Origin: Norana najaformis
Taxonomy: Eukaryota; Annelida; Clitellata; Crassiclitellata; Hormogastridae
Reading direction: 5' to 3'
NCBI GenBank assembly: GCA_964023275.1
Contig: OZ029918.1
Coordinates: 13,834,355 to 13,898,354 of the forward strand
DNA: 64,000 nt
Shown here: in pieces, positions 1 through 12,600 of the stretch
Layout of the letters: the number at the start of each line of letters is the position of its first letter
Numbering within the stretch: position 1 is the first letter of the stretch
Notes under the pieces: generated by a model
Database searches by the model: none
What the model saw: only the letters and a program-made list of their open reading frames with translations
Told to the model about the DNA's origin: nothing
Translations under genes and position numbers: made by a program

Positions 1-559
1 TCAAGTGCATGCACTCTGTTTTGGGTGCTATACTCAACAGTTATGTTTATGTAAATTCTTGTATTAAAATTTTAAATTAAAAATTAAAAACAATGTTTAG
101 CATGAAATTTGGTTAACCTGAATTTTCATACTAGTTTTCTGCATTTAATGTTAACCAGTTTGCACAGTATGTTTTTTGCTTTTATGTACTTGCCTTAATT
201 GTTCACTTGGGCTGAATGCAGATACTATAAAATGCTATATAATGAGTCCATGGACTAGCAAGAAACATGCCCCCATATGCCTGGGTTAAAGTGAAGTTGC
301 CAGCATTTCATACCCCTGGGGTTGGCTTGACGGATTGCACTTCTTTAACTCTTCAGCATTATTTTAGTACCTAAAAGTGCTTGCCCATATTGTATGCAAA
401 TGCTGCAAGTTGAGGTAAGGCAAAATAATTACTTTTTACCTTAACCAAACTTCCGTGCATTGTCTAAACTTACCATAATTGGTTTCGTGACAGCAGTAGT
501 TAGGTTTAGAAATTATTGAAATTATTGATGTTATTCTACCATAACTGTGGCTTGGTTAT

Positions 560-870
560 CTAACTATGTGGTGGGGTAAAAGTAAAGTGAAGCTGTCATG
601 TCCTGGAACTTAGGAGAGGTGCTTATTTTCTACTAATAGTTCTTTGAGTTGGCAGTGGATGAATCCCAGGGTCCTGAACATGGGGCCAGCGCAATGCAGA
701 AGTTGCTGTTTACTTCACAGCTTATGCCAGGACAGCTTTACAGCTTGGTCACAGAGACAAGTTTGGGGGAACAACTTGCCCAGAGTCGTTACACAAAGTC
801 CCCTCAGCGGGCCCAGGTCTACAGTCATTTAGTTATACACCAATCGCGCTACTGGTTAGACCACTGTGTG
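560..870 (-). mobile_element. tRNA-derived SINE, family 1
   Basis: Reverse orientation of the same body: GCAGTGGATGAATCCCAGGG, then ACAACTTGCCCAGAGTCG, ending in a tRNA-like head around 835-870 (CTACTGGTTAGACCACTGTG). Confidence 0.55.
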
Positions 871-879
871 CACATGTGA

Positions 880-975
880 CATGTTGGCAGATTGTGCTAA
901 TGTGTTCTTCTTTCATCTCTTCATCCGAGGTTCAAATCCTCATGGGTGCATCTGTGGATGATACTGACAGCCTGT
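880..975 (+). repeat. tRNA-like B-box fragment
   Basis: GAGGTTCAAATCCTC at about 927-941 is a good T-arm/B-box sequence next to the SINE at 560-870, but no tRNA body is present. Probably a SINE head remnant. Confidence 0.3.
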
Positions 976-1389
976 TGTAGATCAATGTTGCTCTTAATAA
1001 AAGGTTGTGAAGGTACTGAGTTGTGCTGTTTTTGTGCATTTAGATTATCCTGGAGGAACTTAAATTTCAGGTTTCTGCCTTTGCAGATAATTGTTGATGG
1101 AGGGATGTAGCAAATGAGTATTTACACCTTATCTTATATATCATCTGTAGGTCTGTCTATAGTACAGTTATGTGCATACATAAGTGTAGAGCTTCATAGA
1201 GACTCAAAGGTCAGGTAACCTATATCTTGGCAGATCTTTGCTATATATACCCATATATATATATCAGATATATATATACACATCTTATTATAATTTTATT
1301 TATATATTTGACAGACAGACCACAATGCTTCTCTCAATGGCTATCTTTGTGATCTGGTTTAGTATTCATAAATTATTTATAAGCCTGTG
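976..1389. other. No gene seen
   Basis: AT-rich, with TATATA runs at 1240-1300. Nothing coding. Confidence 0.5.
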
Positions 1390-1550
1390 CTTGCATGTGT
1401 CTCTCTGATGGGTGTATTTAGTATTGAGAGTGACAGACTTGCTCAAGGTCCCTACACAGTAACCAACTTGGGCAGGCTCCAACCCATACTCTCCGCTCTA
1501 ACCATTTGGCTATCATGCCCCACCCATTCAGCTACCCAGGGATAATGTCA
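1390..1550 (-). mobile_element. tRNA-derived SINE fragment
   Basis: On the minus strand: TAGCCAAATGGTTAGAGCGG (A-box), GGGTTGGAGCC (B-box) and GACCTTGAGCAAGTCTG, the post-tRNA motif common to many SINEs. Confidence 0.5.
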
Positions 1551-2129
1551 GGGCTAAAAAGACATAAGACTAAGTTGCTTTTGATCATAATTTTCAGGGG
1601 TATGAGAAATACCAGCACCCCACTTCTATGACTGTTACCCCTCCTCATTTTTATACCCTAAGTAAACAAGCCAATCCCAATCCATATTTTCCAATTTTTC
1701 AATGTGTCTACCTACCTTTGCATAGGCAGGTAGACAGAAAGATAGATAAGTGACTATGTACTACATAAGTACACAATAGCTCAGCACCCTCAACCGATGC
1801 CTAGCCAATTAAAAGTGACACTTACTACATGCAGAAGTAATAATTTACTGTCTTATGACCAGTTTATGAGCGTAACAGTTTTCACACATGTATGCATGCC
1901 TGTATTAGAAATGCAACAAAGATTGAACAGTGTGGCTGTGTAAAATGTTCATCGTCAGTATTTTTATGTTATGCTTGCTTGTTGTTGTGTTGTACTTAAA
2001 CTGTCAATGAAACATTTTGATCAGCTAGACCTTAAGGATCTAGTCAATGCATTTGTTTTGAAGACAGAGCACCAACAGAAACTGTCTGGAGATTTCTAAT
2101 GTTCATGAAGTTGTGTGAAGTTGTTGCGT
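1551..2129. other. No gene seen
   Basis: AT-rich spacer between SINE copies; no conserved frame. Confidence 0.5.
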
Positions 2130-2410
2130 AATGGTGGTCTAACGGCAACATGTTTGGTCAGTGATCACATGGTTGCGGGTTTGACTCTGTGTAACAATCC
2201 TGGGCAAGTTGTTTGTGCACACTGTGCCTCTGTCACCAAGCAGTATAATTTGGTACCGATTTAAGCTGGGAAGTAAACGGCAAGTCCTGCGATGCATTGA
2301 CCCATGTCCTGAACATTGGGATTAGTCCATTGCTGGCTCAGTAGCCTAAAGAAAAGGAAATGAGCACCTCCCCTGCATCTCACTTGTGAGGCAGTGGGTA
2401 ACTTTACTTT
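2130..2410 (+). mobile_element. tRNA-derived SINE, family 1
   Basis: Head with GGTGGTCTAACGG and GCGGGTTTGACTCTGTG (A- and B-box positions), then CCTGGGCAAGTTGTTTGTGC and the family body (GATGCATTGACCCATGTCCTG). Not a tRNA gene: no cloverleaf closes. Confidence 0.6.
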
Positions 2411-3121
2411 TTTAGTTATGAAGTTGCGAAACATGCAGACTCTGCTGCAGAGAGCTGTTATAAATTCAGCCAAGGATCTCCTACTTTAACTGACCTTGGA
2501 CTCGACCAACAACATCTTGACTTTACAGTCCAACACTGTGAAATCTAGCCTAACTAGGTTAAACAGGCTGATAGTTAAACGTATATTACAACTACGAGAG
2601 ATTCAATTAGTATGTCCAAACTGGGCTCCCTAATGACTTTTCATGCTATGAGTTAAACAGTATTATCCAAAAAAGGAAACGGGAGATAAAATTGATACCC
2701 CGCACTTTATAGACCAAAATTATGCTCCTTTTTTTGAGAGGTTCTTGAAAGGTGCTACCCAAAAGCTGAGATGCATAAGTTGGAGACAGCTACTTTCCTA
2801 AGGCCCAAGGTGTTTGTGACTTAGTGAAATGAAAGCAGTCTGTGAATAGGCATACTATTGAGTTGCCATAAAACACTGTAATGGCAGAGTAGATTAAAAA
2901 GCTTGTGCAAACATTACTGTAGAATCCTGTGCAGCTGCCAACCATCCCCATCCCAAAGACTTTGAAACTGGATCCAGATACAGAACATTTGAAGAAAGGT
3001 TCTGTTGTCATTACTACATAATTTGTTGTAGTTGTTGTTTTTTTAATTTGTCATTTCTTCTGTCTTTGTGTTTTAATAGAAAAATAAATACAGTTTCCTT
3101 ACAAATCTCTTTGTGTTCTAG
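2411..3121. other. Upstream region of the adaptor gene, no exon identified
   Basis: Must contain or follow a 5' non-coding exon, since coding exon 1 begins at an acceptor. A pyrimidine tract leads into that acceptor at 3100-3121. Confidence 0.4.
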
Positions 3122-3625
3122 AACTTTTGATGCTTCATGATGAGTGAAGTGTGCTTCATCCTGAATAATGATTCCAAGGATTGGCCTGGTTACATTGCAT
3201 CTCTCTTCAAAAAGTCATCTAAGATTAATGTGCGGACAGAGTTTGACTGTGCATTGGCAAAGTCAAAAAATTTAAAACCTCTGGCCAAAGTGACTGTAGT
3301 CATTGCATCACCTGGTCATCTAGATTTTCTACGTGGGAACGCTAACTTTGATTACAAATCTCTTGTACCACAGCCAGCAAATGGAATCCTATTCTTGTTG
3401 GGAGTTGAGAAGGAAGATCTGAATTCACCTGGGGTAGGCCGGCAACCCGTCTCGTCAAAATTTCAGAACTTTGCAAAATGGAAGCAGTTTCACCATGACC
3501 ACACAAATGAGTTGGCAGACTACATTGAAAAGCTTTTGCTGAAGTTACGGATCAGGGCGGAACGGCTACCAACCGCATCCATCCCGAAGAGTTTTAAACT
3601 GGTTCCTGATATAGCAAGAAGTGAG
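3122..3625 (+). CDS. PIK3AP1: Adaptor exon 1 coding: TIR domain
   Basis: Acceptor TTCTAG ends at 3121 and the donor GTATGC begins at 3626. Fifteen bases of 5' UTR precede ATGATG at 3137, so at least one non-coding exon must lie upstream; I did not find it. The 163 residues (CFILNNDSKDW..., then VTVVIASPGHLDFL, then GILFLLGVE) follow the BCAP/BANK TIR fold strand by strand. Ends in phase 0. Confidence 0.88.
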
Positions 3626-6600
3626 GTATGCTTCATAACGAAAACCTGTATGTGTATATTTGTTTGAGAATCCCAACTTTCTGTTATTATCCCTAGCCTA
3701 CTTTGTCTCAGAAGATGCTTTTGTATTGCTCAATCCAGACTAGCTATAGATAAGGTAACTTAAGATGGTTGTTCAACTTTGTGTAGTGCTGGTGTTAAAG
3801 AATCTGTTGGTTGGAGCACCAACAGGACTTAGCGGAAGTCAGTGAGATTCACTAATTCTGTCGTTGTAGTGGATATGAGGATTTTAACATTAAGAATATC
3901 GACGTTCTGAAACATTCATAGTTGCTTAGAACCTGGAAAGATTTGACATTTTTAAAATCTAATCTTCTACTATATGTTTTCATCATTAGTCCAAATCTGA
4001 ACAGTATCCATTGCAACCATCTGCATGTCTACCTATTCTACTTTTGGCTTTAATGCTGAACTATTCCAATCCCTTCTTGCCAATTTTCTGAATAACTTGG
4101 TATCTCTTGACTTGGATTTTTGGGTGCTGAAGATATGTGGATGGTCTCCGACCTTCAGAAATGAGGATGGACATATACGGATACGGAAGATATGTGGAAT
4201 TTATTATTACTATTACAACACCACATTTCCCATCACACACTGTGTTTTCACTGCACCTTTATATTGTTCTTCGATTTTAGGACCCAACAACGATCACGAT
4301 ATTTTTTGATGATCCTGTTGCACAAAAGGCCACTCAGGTCAAAGTCGAGGCCTTGCTGACTGATGATGCTTCTGGTGGGCTGACAATTGTGGTTCCAGCA
4401 GAGTGGATGAATCCATACAGCTACACTTTTGTAGCTCCAGGTCATTTTCCAATCATTTGCATTAATCTAAGGCTTTTATTTGGCATAACTAAAGATTCAT
4501 TTGTGCTCTAACTTCTGAGATTAGCTATCATGGATTTTGAAATGCCTTTTGATTTTACACCGGAGCAGCCTTCCTTCTCAATTAATGCCGCCGTGGGTGT
4601 TACTTTTTAGACTATTCAACAACAATGGTAGTTGTGTCAAATATTTGGTAAAATACGGCCTGGGTACCTGAGTCCATTCACGGTGGGTACCCAACTACTC
4701 GTCATTCCGTCATTTGATAACAAATCAAGTGTCCAAGTCAGTGGCAAGCAATCCAGGATTGCTTATGTGGGGATCAAGAGCTTTTCCAGAGGGGTGCCAC
4801 ATTCTAGCAGTCCACCCTGCATGAGTATGGTATGTTGGACTTGGACCAGCGGCAGATGTAGCTTTAGGAGGTGGGGAACAGCCCCCACGCCTATAGCTAA
4901 ATCCGCCACTGGTCCAAGTCCGGCGGGCCTCATGGGAGTTATTAGAAGCACATAGGCCTCCATTCAAAGCTAATTAAGTGGTCGCTTTACATAGTATCTT
5001 TCAGAGTACAACAACTGCATGAATTTCTATGGACCTCTACAGACTAAAGAAATTTAAAATTCTGTACTCTTCACTGATTCATAACTGTCAACAGCAACCC
5101 GATCAAGTTTTCTCCAATTGTGCACATTTTAAATACATGTATTAATAATAATCATGATAATTTCGTAGGCTCTTATCGGTATTACACGAAATCCTTGGCA
5201 CTATGTAAAATCCTTGGCATTACATAAATCTCTGGTTACATTGCTCTATTTTTACATGAGGTGAGGCGACCTAGAGCTGTAAGTACCAGAATTCAAATGC
5301 CATTGCATTATCTCATCAAGACATTCAAATTTATTTCTGCTGCTCTCTCTATGTCTCGCTCTGTCTCTGTCTCTCTCACTTTCTGTCTGTCTCTCTATCT
5401 CTCTCCCTCTTTCTCACTCTTTGTCTGTCACTTTGGCTCTCTTTCTGTCTCCATCTCTTTTTCTTTCTGTCTCAGTCGTTTTGTCAATATATTCTCAAGG
5501 TATGCAGTTCATGAGGAAAGTTGTGTAGTTATTGGATTGCAGTTGTGATGCCTATATGTCTATTGTTCAGCCAGAACGATTTAACAATCCCTGTTACGGT
5601 GACTAGTAACAGCTTACTTTACCTTTTTTCTCTTACCATGCACTGTCTCTAGCCTTACCTTTCACTTCAACTTTAACTTTTAAGAGGCTCTTAAAATGTA
5701 ATATACAATTCCTGACTTGCATACATTGTTATATATGTAATTACATGCATAAATACACACACGTACATATTAAAATATATAAATATTTTACCTTTTTGAA
5801 ATATTTTGGTACTTTACTCATACTTTACTGTGTTTACGTATTAATTTATTTTTATGGCTAAATAGGGGATTTCCGTTGTATTTGAGCTTCAGCCAAAAAA
5901 GATTTTCCACCTCATAGATCATGGTTCTGAAGACTGTTGTAGATACATGCAAACAATAAATGACCTTCCAAACCCATCCAGTTTAGTTCATTTCATATTA
6001 TTTGCTGACCATAGAAATGGTTTCTGATAAATTGCTGGATATTTTGATCGAAGATGGCACCAGAAATGTACAGAAGAGGCCAGGTGAGGTTCTGGGGCAA
6101 AGCCTTCTTTGGTGTCCAGGGGCAAAGTCCCAGTTAGAGGGGATTGTATTATTCATTGATTTAACCCTGTTTGTCCAGATTCAATCTTTAACGGGCCTCT
6201 TGTTATCCTTCTAACCTAACATGTCTTTTCTTTATTGCTACCATACATACCTTGTATTGTTTGCCAAAAATGTGCATGGATTGAATACTAAACATTGTTT
6301 GTTTCATCTCACTTTAGCTGACCCTAATTAAAAAGTCACTTTAATTAAACATGACTATGGTCCTTTATAGGTCTGACTTTCAGATCTGGGTCAGTTGTAC
6401 ATGGACTGTAGAATGTAGCATGTTTGATTTGGAATTTTCTGATCGCCATGGCCATGTCAATTGCGATGATGATGATGAAATGAGCACTTACGTTATTTTA
6501 CCTTCTATCATAAAATACCTTTTCTTATGCATGCACACAGAGCATCGAGAAGGTCCAGCAAACATCCGGATCCTCGTAGATGGTAAACCGGCTGGGTCAA

Positions 6601-9600
6601 AACCTCTGACCTATGTCTCAAATGTGGATAAATACAATGCTCTGTCTCAGATTTACATGCACCAGCTCAGCAAGCTGTGTACTCTTGTGACAAAGAATGA
6701 TGTTACCAAGACTGAGGTGGACAATTGCCTTTCCACTCTCTTTGACCCAGATACATCAAGTGACATTCCAGTGGAGGCTTTTGAGCTGCTGTTTGGAATC
6801 TATCGCTATGCCTCATGTGGTAAGTCATTGTGCATTCACATGTAGTGATTTCTGTTACTTGTGCTACAACTGTGTTTTGTAAGCTGTTCCAGTCACACCT
6901 GTACGAACAGTGACCAACAAACAAGTTGAACTACATACTGCACTTTGGACGTTTTGACCGGATAAGCAGGACATCAAGGGAAGGTGTTAACAGTTCAAGA
7001 GCAGTAAAATTATTAAATAAAAGTGTTCAGGAAACGAAGCACAAGACAATATCTCATCATGGCATTTTGGATTCCAGTTTTCATCATTTTGCCTTGACAA
7101 AATAGCCATGTTGAAATGCAAAACATGTTATGTACAATGTGCAGTGAGTTCTTTGCCAACATCGGCTCTAAATACTGTGGTGTCCTATACACTGATAACT
7201 GTGGTCCTGTTCACTCACTTACTTCCTGATATTATAACCATGGCAATCCTTACACTGCACGTAATCAAACATCAGTCTTCAGACATACACAACGGTGGCA
7301 ATATAGCTACTTGAATATAGTTTTCTTACTTCAGTTGTGAGTGTTAATTAAAACGTCAGCCACTGAGTCAACAGTTGTAAACATTGCTTAAAGTTGTTAT
7401 TTCACAGCAGCAAGGCAAACAAATATGGCACTGTCTAAATCCTCATTAATATATTGCATTATGTAATATTGTTAAATTGATTAATTAATGAGAATATGTT
7501 TAAAATTAATAGTACACAGTTTTGTTTACCTGTGTGACATGGTAGCAAGGGAAGTAATAGACTTCTGGATTTGTCCTTTGTCAGATCAAGGGCTAAGAGA
7601 ATGAAGGGGGTACATTCCCTATAGTCAAATACAAGACAAGAGAGACTCCATTCTATAGCGTGCACTATACGAGGCACCCTTGAAAGGTCTTTACAGGCAC
7701 TATATGAATATTGAGATGCATGCATCATTGATGTTAGACCTCAAGGCCTGGCCTTGACCTCAGGGCCAAATTTGGTAGTTCTACCTTGTAACATCAGGCT
7801 TCAATCCACAGGTCTTCTTTCGGCCTTAGCCACAGCCTCGTGGGTTCTGGAATTAGCCTTGTGGGTCTTTGCTTCATTGACATCACTGATGTACATGCAC
7901 AGCTGTGCTCGTGCAGATACGTATAAGCATGTGTCAGGAAAAATCTTCTTTGTTCCTTCATGCACAAGTGTGTGATTTTTCTTTCATACTGCATTGTGTC
8001 ATCTCATAATGCACTTCATTAATCATTAATTTACGTATACTGCATAAATTTCGTTATGTTTCAGAAACGAGCGACTCAGATCTTCCAACATTGCTGCACT
8101 TTGCAGCAAAATTTGGCTTGCAGGAGCTGACATCCAAACTGACAGACCTTCCAGATGCTGCATTGGCACATTCCATCCGTAACTGTGACCGGAAGCTGCC
8201 AGAAGAACTCGCCAAAGCCAACAAGCACAACAGCCTTACAACATTCCTGGAAAACTTCAGAGAAGTTGTGAGTGTTTTGTCAAAATTTGTCTTCCTGGTC
8301 TCTTGTAATGAATAATTATGGTTAAGACTCAACAAGGTACAAGTACAACCGAGGAAGATAGGTGTGATGACACCTCTTGCACTTGCTTTATTCATGAGGA
8401 ATGTAAATTAGAATTGGATTTGATTATGTTTAGGAGGCCAGTGCAAAGAACAAAGGGCTAATAGTGCAAGACAGAGAAGTACAGTCTGGTATACGACTCT
8501 TAGTAGAAACAAGGTGGAGTCAGAGGCCATGACATATAGAATTGCAGTAGTCAAGTCTAGTCAGAATGAGACTAATGTATTGATATTCTCAGTGACATGG
8601 AATTCAGAGTAAAAATTTGACTAACTGTCCTGATGCAGCAGTTGTTGCCAGCCCCCCAACCACTGGTTTAGACGATGCTACGAATATCATGTGATTTCGT
8701 TATGTTGCATTGTTAACTTATTCACTTGTTTAACTTCTTCAGAATGAAGGTATTGAAGACCTTTATGTTCAGTGTCATGGCTACGTTAACGTTGGAGGAC
8801 CAGCCAATTCAGGTAAGTTCAAATAGACGATGTTCTTCTGTTTTGCTACACAGTCTTCATTTAGTGACCCACTACCTAATGTGTTGTGAAATCTTGTAGT
8901 TTCTTGGTGCTAAACAAAAGCTGAACCTAATCAAGACCACAAGATTGGTTCAATTTCAGTGACAGAGTCCTGGGCAAGAGAGCACCTGTGACTCACTGAG
9001 GCTGAAATTGTTTGTAGGTGCAGACATACATGAATCCAAACATTACACATGCATGCTGGTACATGCATGATTGATGATGATGAGTTTTCTGCCCGAAGGC
9101 AGGTCCATTGGCTTTATGCCACCCGGGGATGAGATGAGTGAGGTGGTTTCCCGTTGCCTTCCTTACAGACAACTGCGGGTGAGCAACTTGTCCAAGGTCG
9201 CTACGCAGTGGCTTGAGGCAGATTCGAACCCACGACCTTCCGGTTACGAGGCAACGACCATACCACTTCACCACCGCGTCCCACTAGCATATATATACTT
9301 ATATAATACATTGCTTAGATACTGTACATTCATACAATACAACATGCTTACGTACTGATACACACCCATCTATTTTCATACAGACTCTTGTAGTCTTCTT
9401 CTTCAGTGTTCTGCCCTCAGACAGGTCCAGGAGTCCAACAACACCATTCTCCTCTGTTCTGTGCCATATCTTTAGCTTCTTTTTATCTCTGTCTTCTTTC
9501 TTTATCCATCATCCAGTCCAATGGCATATAGTTCTTGGCCTTCTCGCCAGGCTTTCTTTCCCTCAGTTCTCTTTTGAGCACTGTCTTCAAGAGAGAATTC

Positions 9601-12600
9601 CCATGAAGTGTGACCAATCCAGTTCATTGCCTCCTCTGTATTGTATTCACCAGTGTTCTCTCTTCTTGCATCAAATGCAGCACGTCTTCATTTGCTTTAT
9701 GCTCTTCCCAGCTGATGTTAGCTGGTTTCCTCCATATCCACTTTTCAAACGTCTCCATGTTCCCAATCTCTGTCTTTCCGATAGTCCATGTCTCAGATCC
9801 GTACAGTGTTACGTTCCACATGAGACTTTTCACCACTCTTTTCTTTAAGTTCAGATTCTCTTAGTGGATAACTACACACTAAATCATATACACACACGTA
9901 AACAATGTCGTACATGAGCGTATACTGGTACAATCCATCATATCTGTGCAATTACATCATTAGTCCTTGGAGTGCCATATGGCCAGCAGTTGTGTTAATC
10001 TGAACAATAAATTTGAGCTCAAGCATTTGAAATGTTGGAACTCACACATCTATGACCAGGTTCACAGGGACCCACTAGGTAGAAGAGCACTTGCAGCAAG
10101 AATTTAATAGAAGAAAATAATGTACTCACAGTAGACAGTAGAAAAATACGTCGACTGTAGTCAGCGTCTGTCTTTTGTCATATCTTGTCCGAACCTCTGC
10201 TTTAGGAGTTAAGTTCAGACTAGACTGCCCAAATTACTTTCTTGGCATTTATATAAGTTTTTCTATCCTCGGCCTATCTGCTGTTCAGCTGAGCTTCAGC
10301 TTACTCATTTCTACCCGTTTCTCTTATTCCTAAAATTCCCTTTTTAGGAAATATCGTTTACTTGGGCGTGATCTTCCCGGCCTGTTGTGTAGCTAGGCCC
10401 TGCTAGTGCCTGGCTATGACTTCCCCATCATGCCATCCTCCCGTAAGGCTGTCTCCTTGTTCATCCCTGTTTAGATTCATTTATACTACTAGTTACCCTT
10501 ATTAATAATACTAACAGCAAATACTACTCGCTGTGACTGATGTTGTTGTGCTGACTGTCCTGCAATCTACCTTTGTTCCTATGCCTGTTGATTTATCTCT
10601 CTAGCCGTTGCCTCTGCGCTTGATTCCATCCCTTTTTCATGTGTTCGTCCAACTCTCATTAGTTGACACTGCCGGTGTCCTTTGAAATCGAGCCTTATCT
10701 TTTGACTGTCTGTCGGACTTTCCTGCTCTCCCTCCCCCCATTGCCTTCGGGTGGGTCCTTATCTCGCTCTTGTCAGATATTAATAACTAGTTCTGGAGGC
10801 CAGCGTCTGGTCTCTGCCAAAATACCATTGCCCGTACCACTACTTAATACCTTACCCAACCTCTTAGCTATATAACTTCTATTGCGCCTACATATCCTCT
10901 GTCATACATCTATGCTCCTGCAACCCATATTTGTGTCGATGATAGTGCTGTCACTGTGGCAGGTCCTAGGGCCCGGCATGGTCTTCATGTCCAGATTCAC
11001 TACCCAGATTCTTGTGTAGAGATCAAGATTTTTATGAAGACTTTGATTTTTTGCAAATCTTATGGCACCTTACAGATGACTTGTGCCCGATTTTCATGAC
11101 TCTGTGGAATGCCTCTGAAATTGCACTCTAAGTTTGAACAGTGCTGAATAAATTGCCTTCTTCCTTGCATAACATTACTCATATGTAAATACACATACTT
11201 GCTTATAAGTGATTATATTACCTCACATTGTTTAGACGGGTACCTCAAAGCCAAGAATCGTCTGTTGGAATTAAACTCAGCTGCAGATTACATTGTCTTG
11301 ACGCCTTCAGGTAAAAAGTATTCATCACAGCTATATTTTATGAGTAATTTCACTTATTATATTTACTTAGAGGAATGGTGTATGGAACATGTGCAAGTGA
11401 TGAAGGTGAGACTAAGTTTTCCAGGATTAAGATAAGGATTGTTAAAATCTTATCACAAACCTTATATAGCTCCATTAAGAAATTATTCATTGTAAATTAT
11501 CATAAGAAATTCCAACATTTACATTTGCATGATAAATGTCTTATTAGCTTTTGGAAACAATGGCAGTACACTAAAATTAATAGAAATACAGAACTTAACA
11601 AAATGTGAAAACAGAAAAAAGTAAATAAAGAACCTGTGACAAATGATTTAGTGATATGAATAAAAAGTGGAAGAGCACTAGATACAGAGATGTCATAATT
11701 TCTGCACAAAGCTTTTTTCAGGAGAGTTGTGCTGCAAAATTGAGTGCTGTATCTGCTTAAGTATGTTTGTCAGGAATGTGGTTTCCATTTTTTGATAGAG
11801 GTTGGAGAAGTGGGAGATGATTCCGATGATGAAATTTACTACATGTACACTCCACCTTCAGCAAAATCATTGGCAGCATCCACAAGCGCATCAGCAGGTT
11901 ATCCATGCTCATCTCTATCATTTTCTATCACCCCATGGTTTTAATTGAGATGAGACCAACAGCAATCAATCGCTCATACCTTGCCTAACCTTGCTTGAAT
12001 TTGCTACACCTTCTGTATGTATTCGTTTTAAAAACATGTTATGTCTAAGGTGATTGGCAATAGCTTCCATTGTTAAACTAAGAAACTGTAGGTTCCATTG
12101 TTCAACAGTGCAGTCTCTTTTGATTCCTATGACATATCCGGGCATCAAGCACAAGATGCAAAGGTAAAATGTCAACATATTAGTCACTCAGCCGCTGTTC
12201 CACCTTCTTCCTTTTCTTTATTTACTGTAGTGGTACTGAAGTACTGGTACTTTACATTAGCAGACCTTACTTTACCTTTGCTTTGTTTGTTTTTTCCAAA
12301 GGTCCTTCGGTTGCAACTGCTACTCCAAGCAGAAGGCCGTCTGCAAAAGCTACAGCTGCATTGCCAACATCAGCAGCAGCAGCAGCGAAAGGTTTGGATT
12401 GATTCGCTTCATTAAGGATTTTGGTATAGATGGATGAGTTATGTCAGTTCTCAGTGGAACATGCATTTTCCAGTTGCTGGCCTCAGTCTAACTGGACAAA
12501 CCTTTTATTCCTATCCTAATTATTTTATGTATTTTTATCTAGACTTTAATATAACTTTAATGTCGTTCATGTCTTTAATATTTATTTGTCTAAATCTAAC

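Noticed and set aside
2100-2200. True tRNA gene at the tRNA-like head
   Set aside because: Only the promoter boxes are present; no cloverleaf can be folded, and the SINE body follows directly.
10050-11000. Old LTR-type element in an adaptor intron
   Set aside because: GC shift only; no paired ends and no coding remnant to support it.
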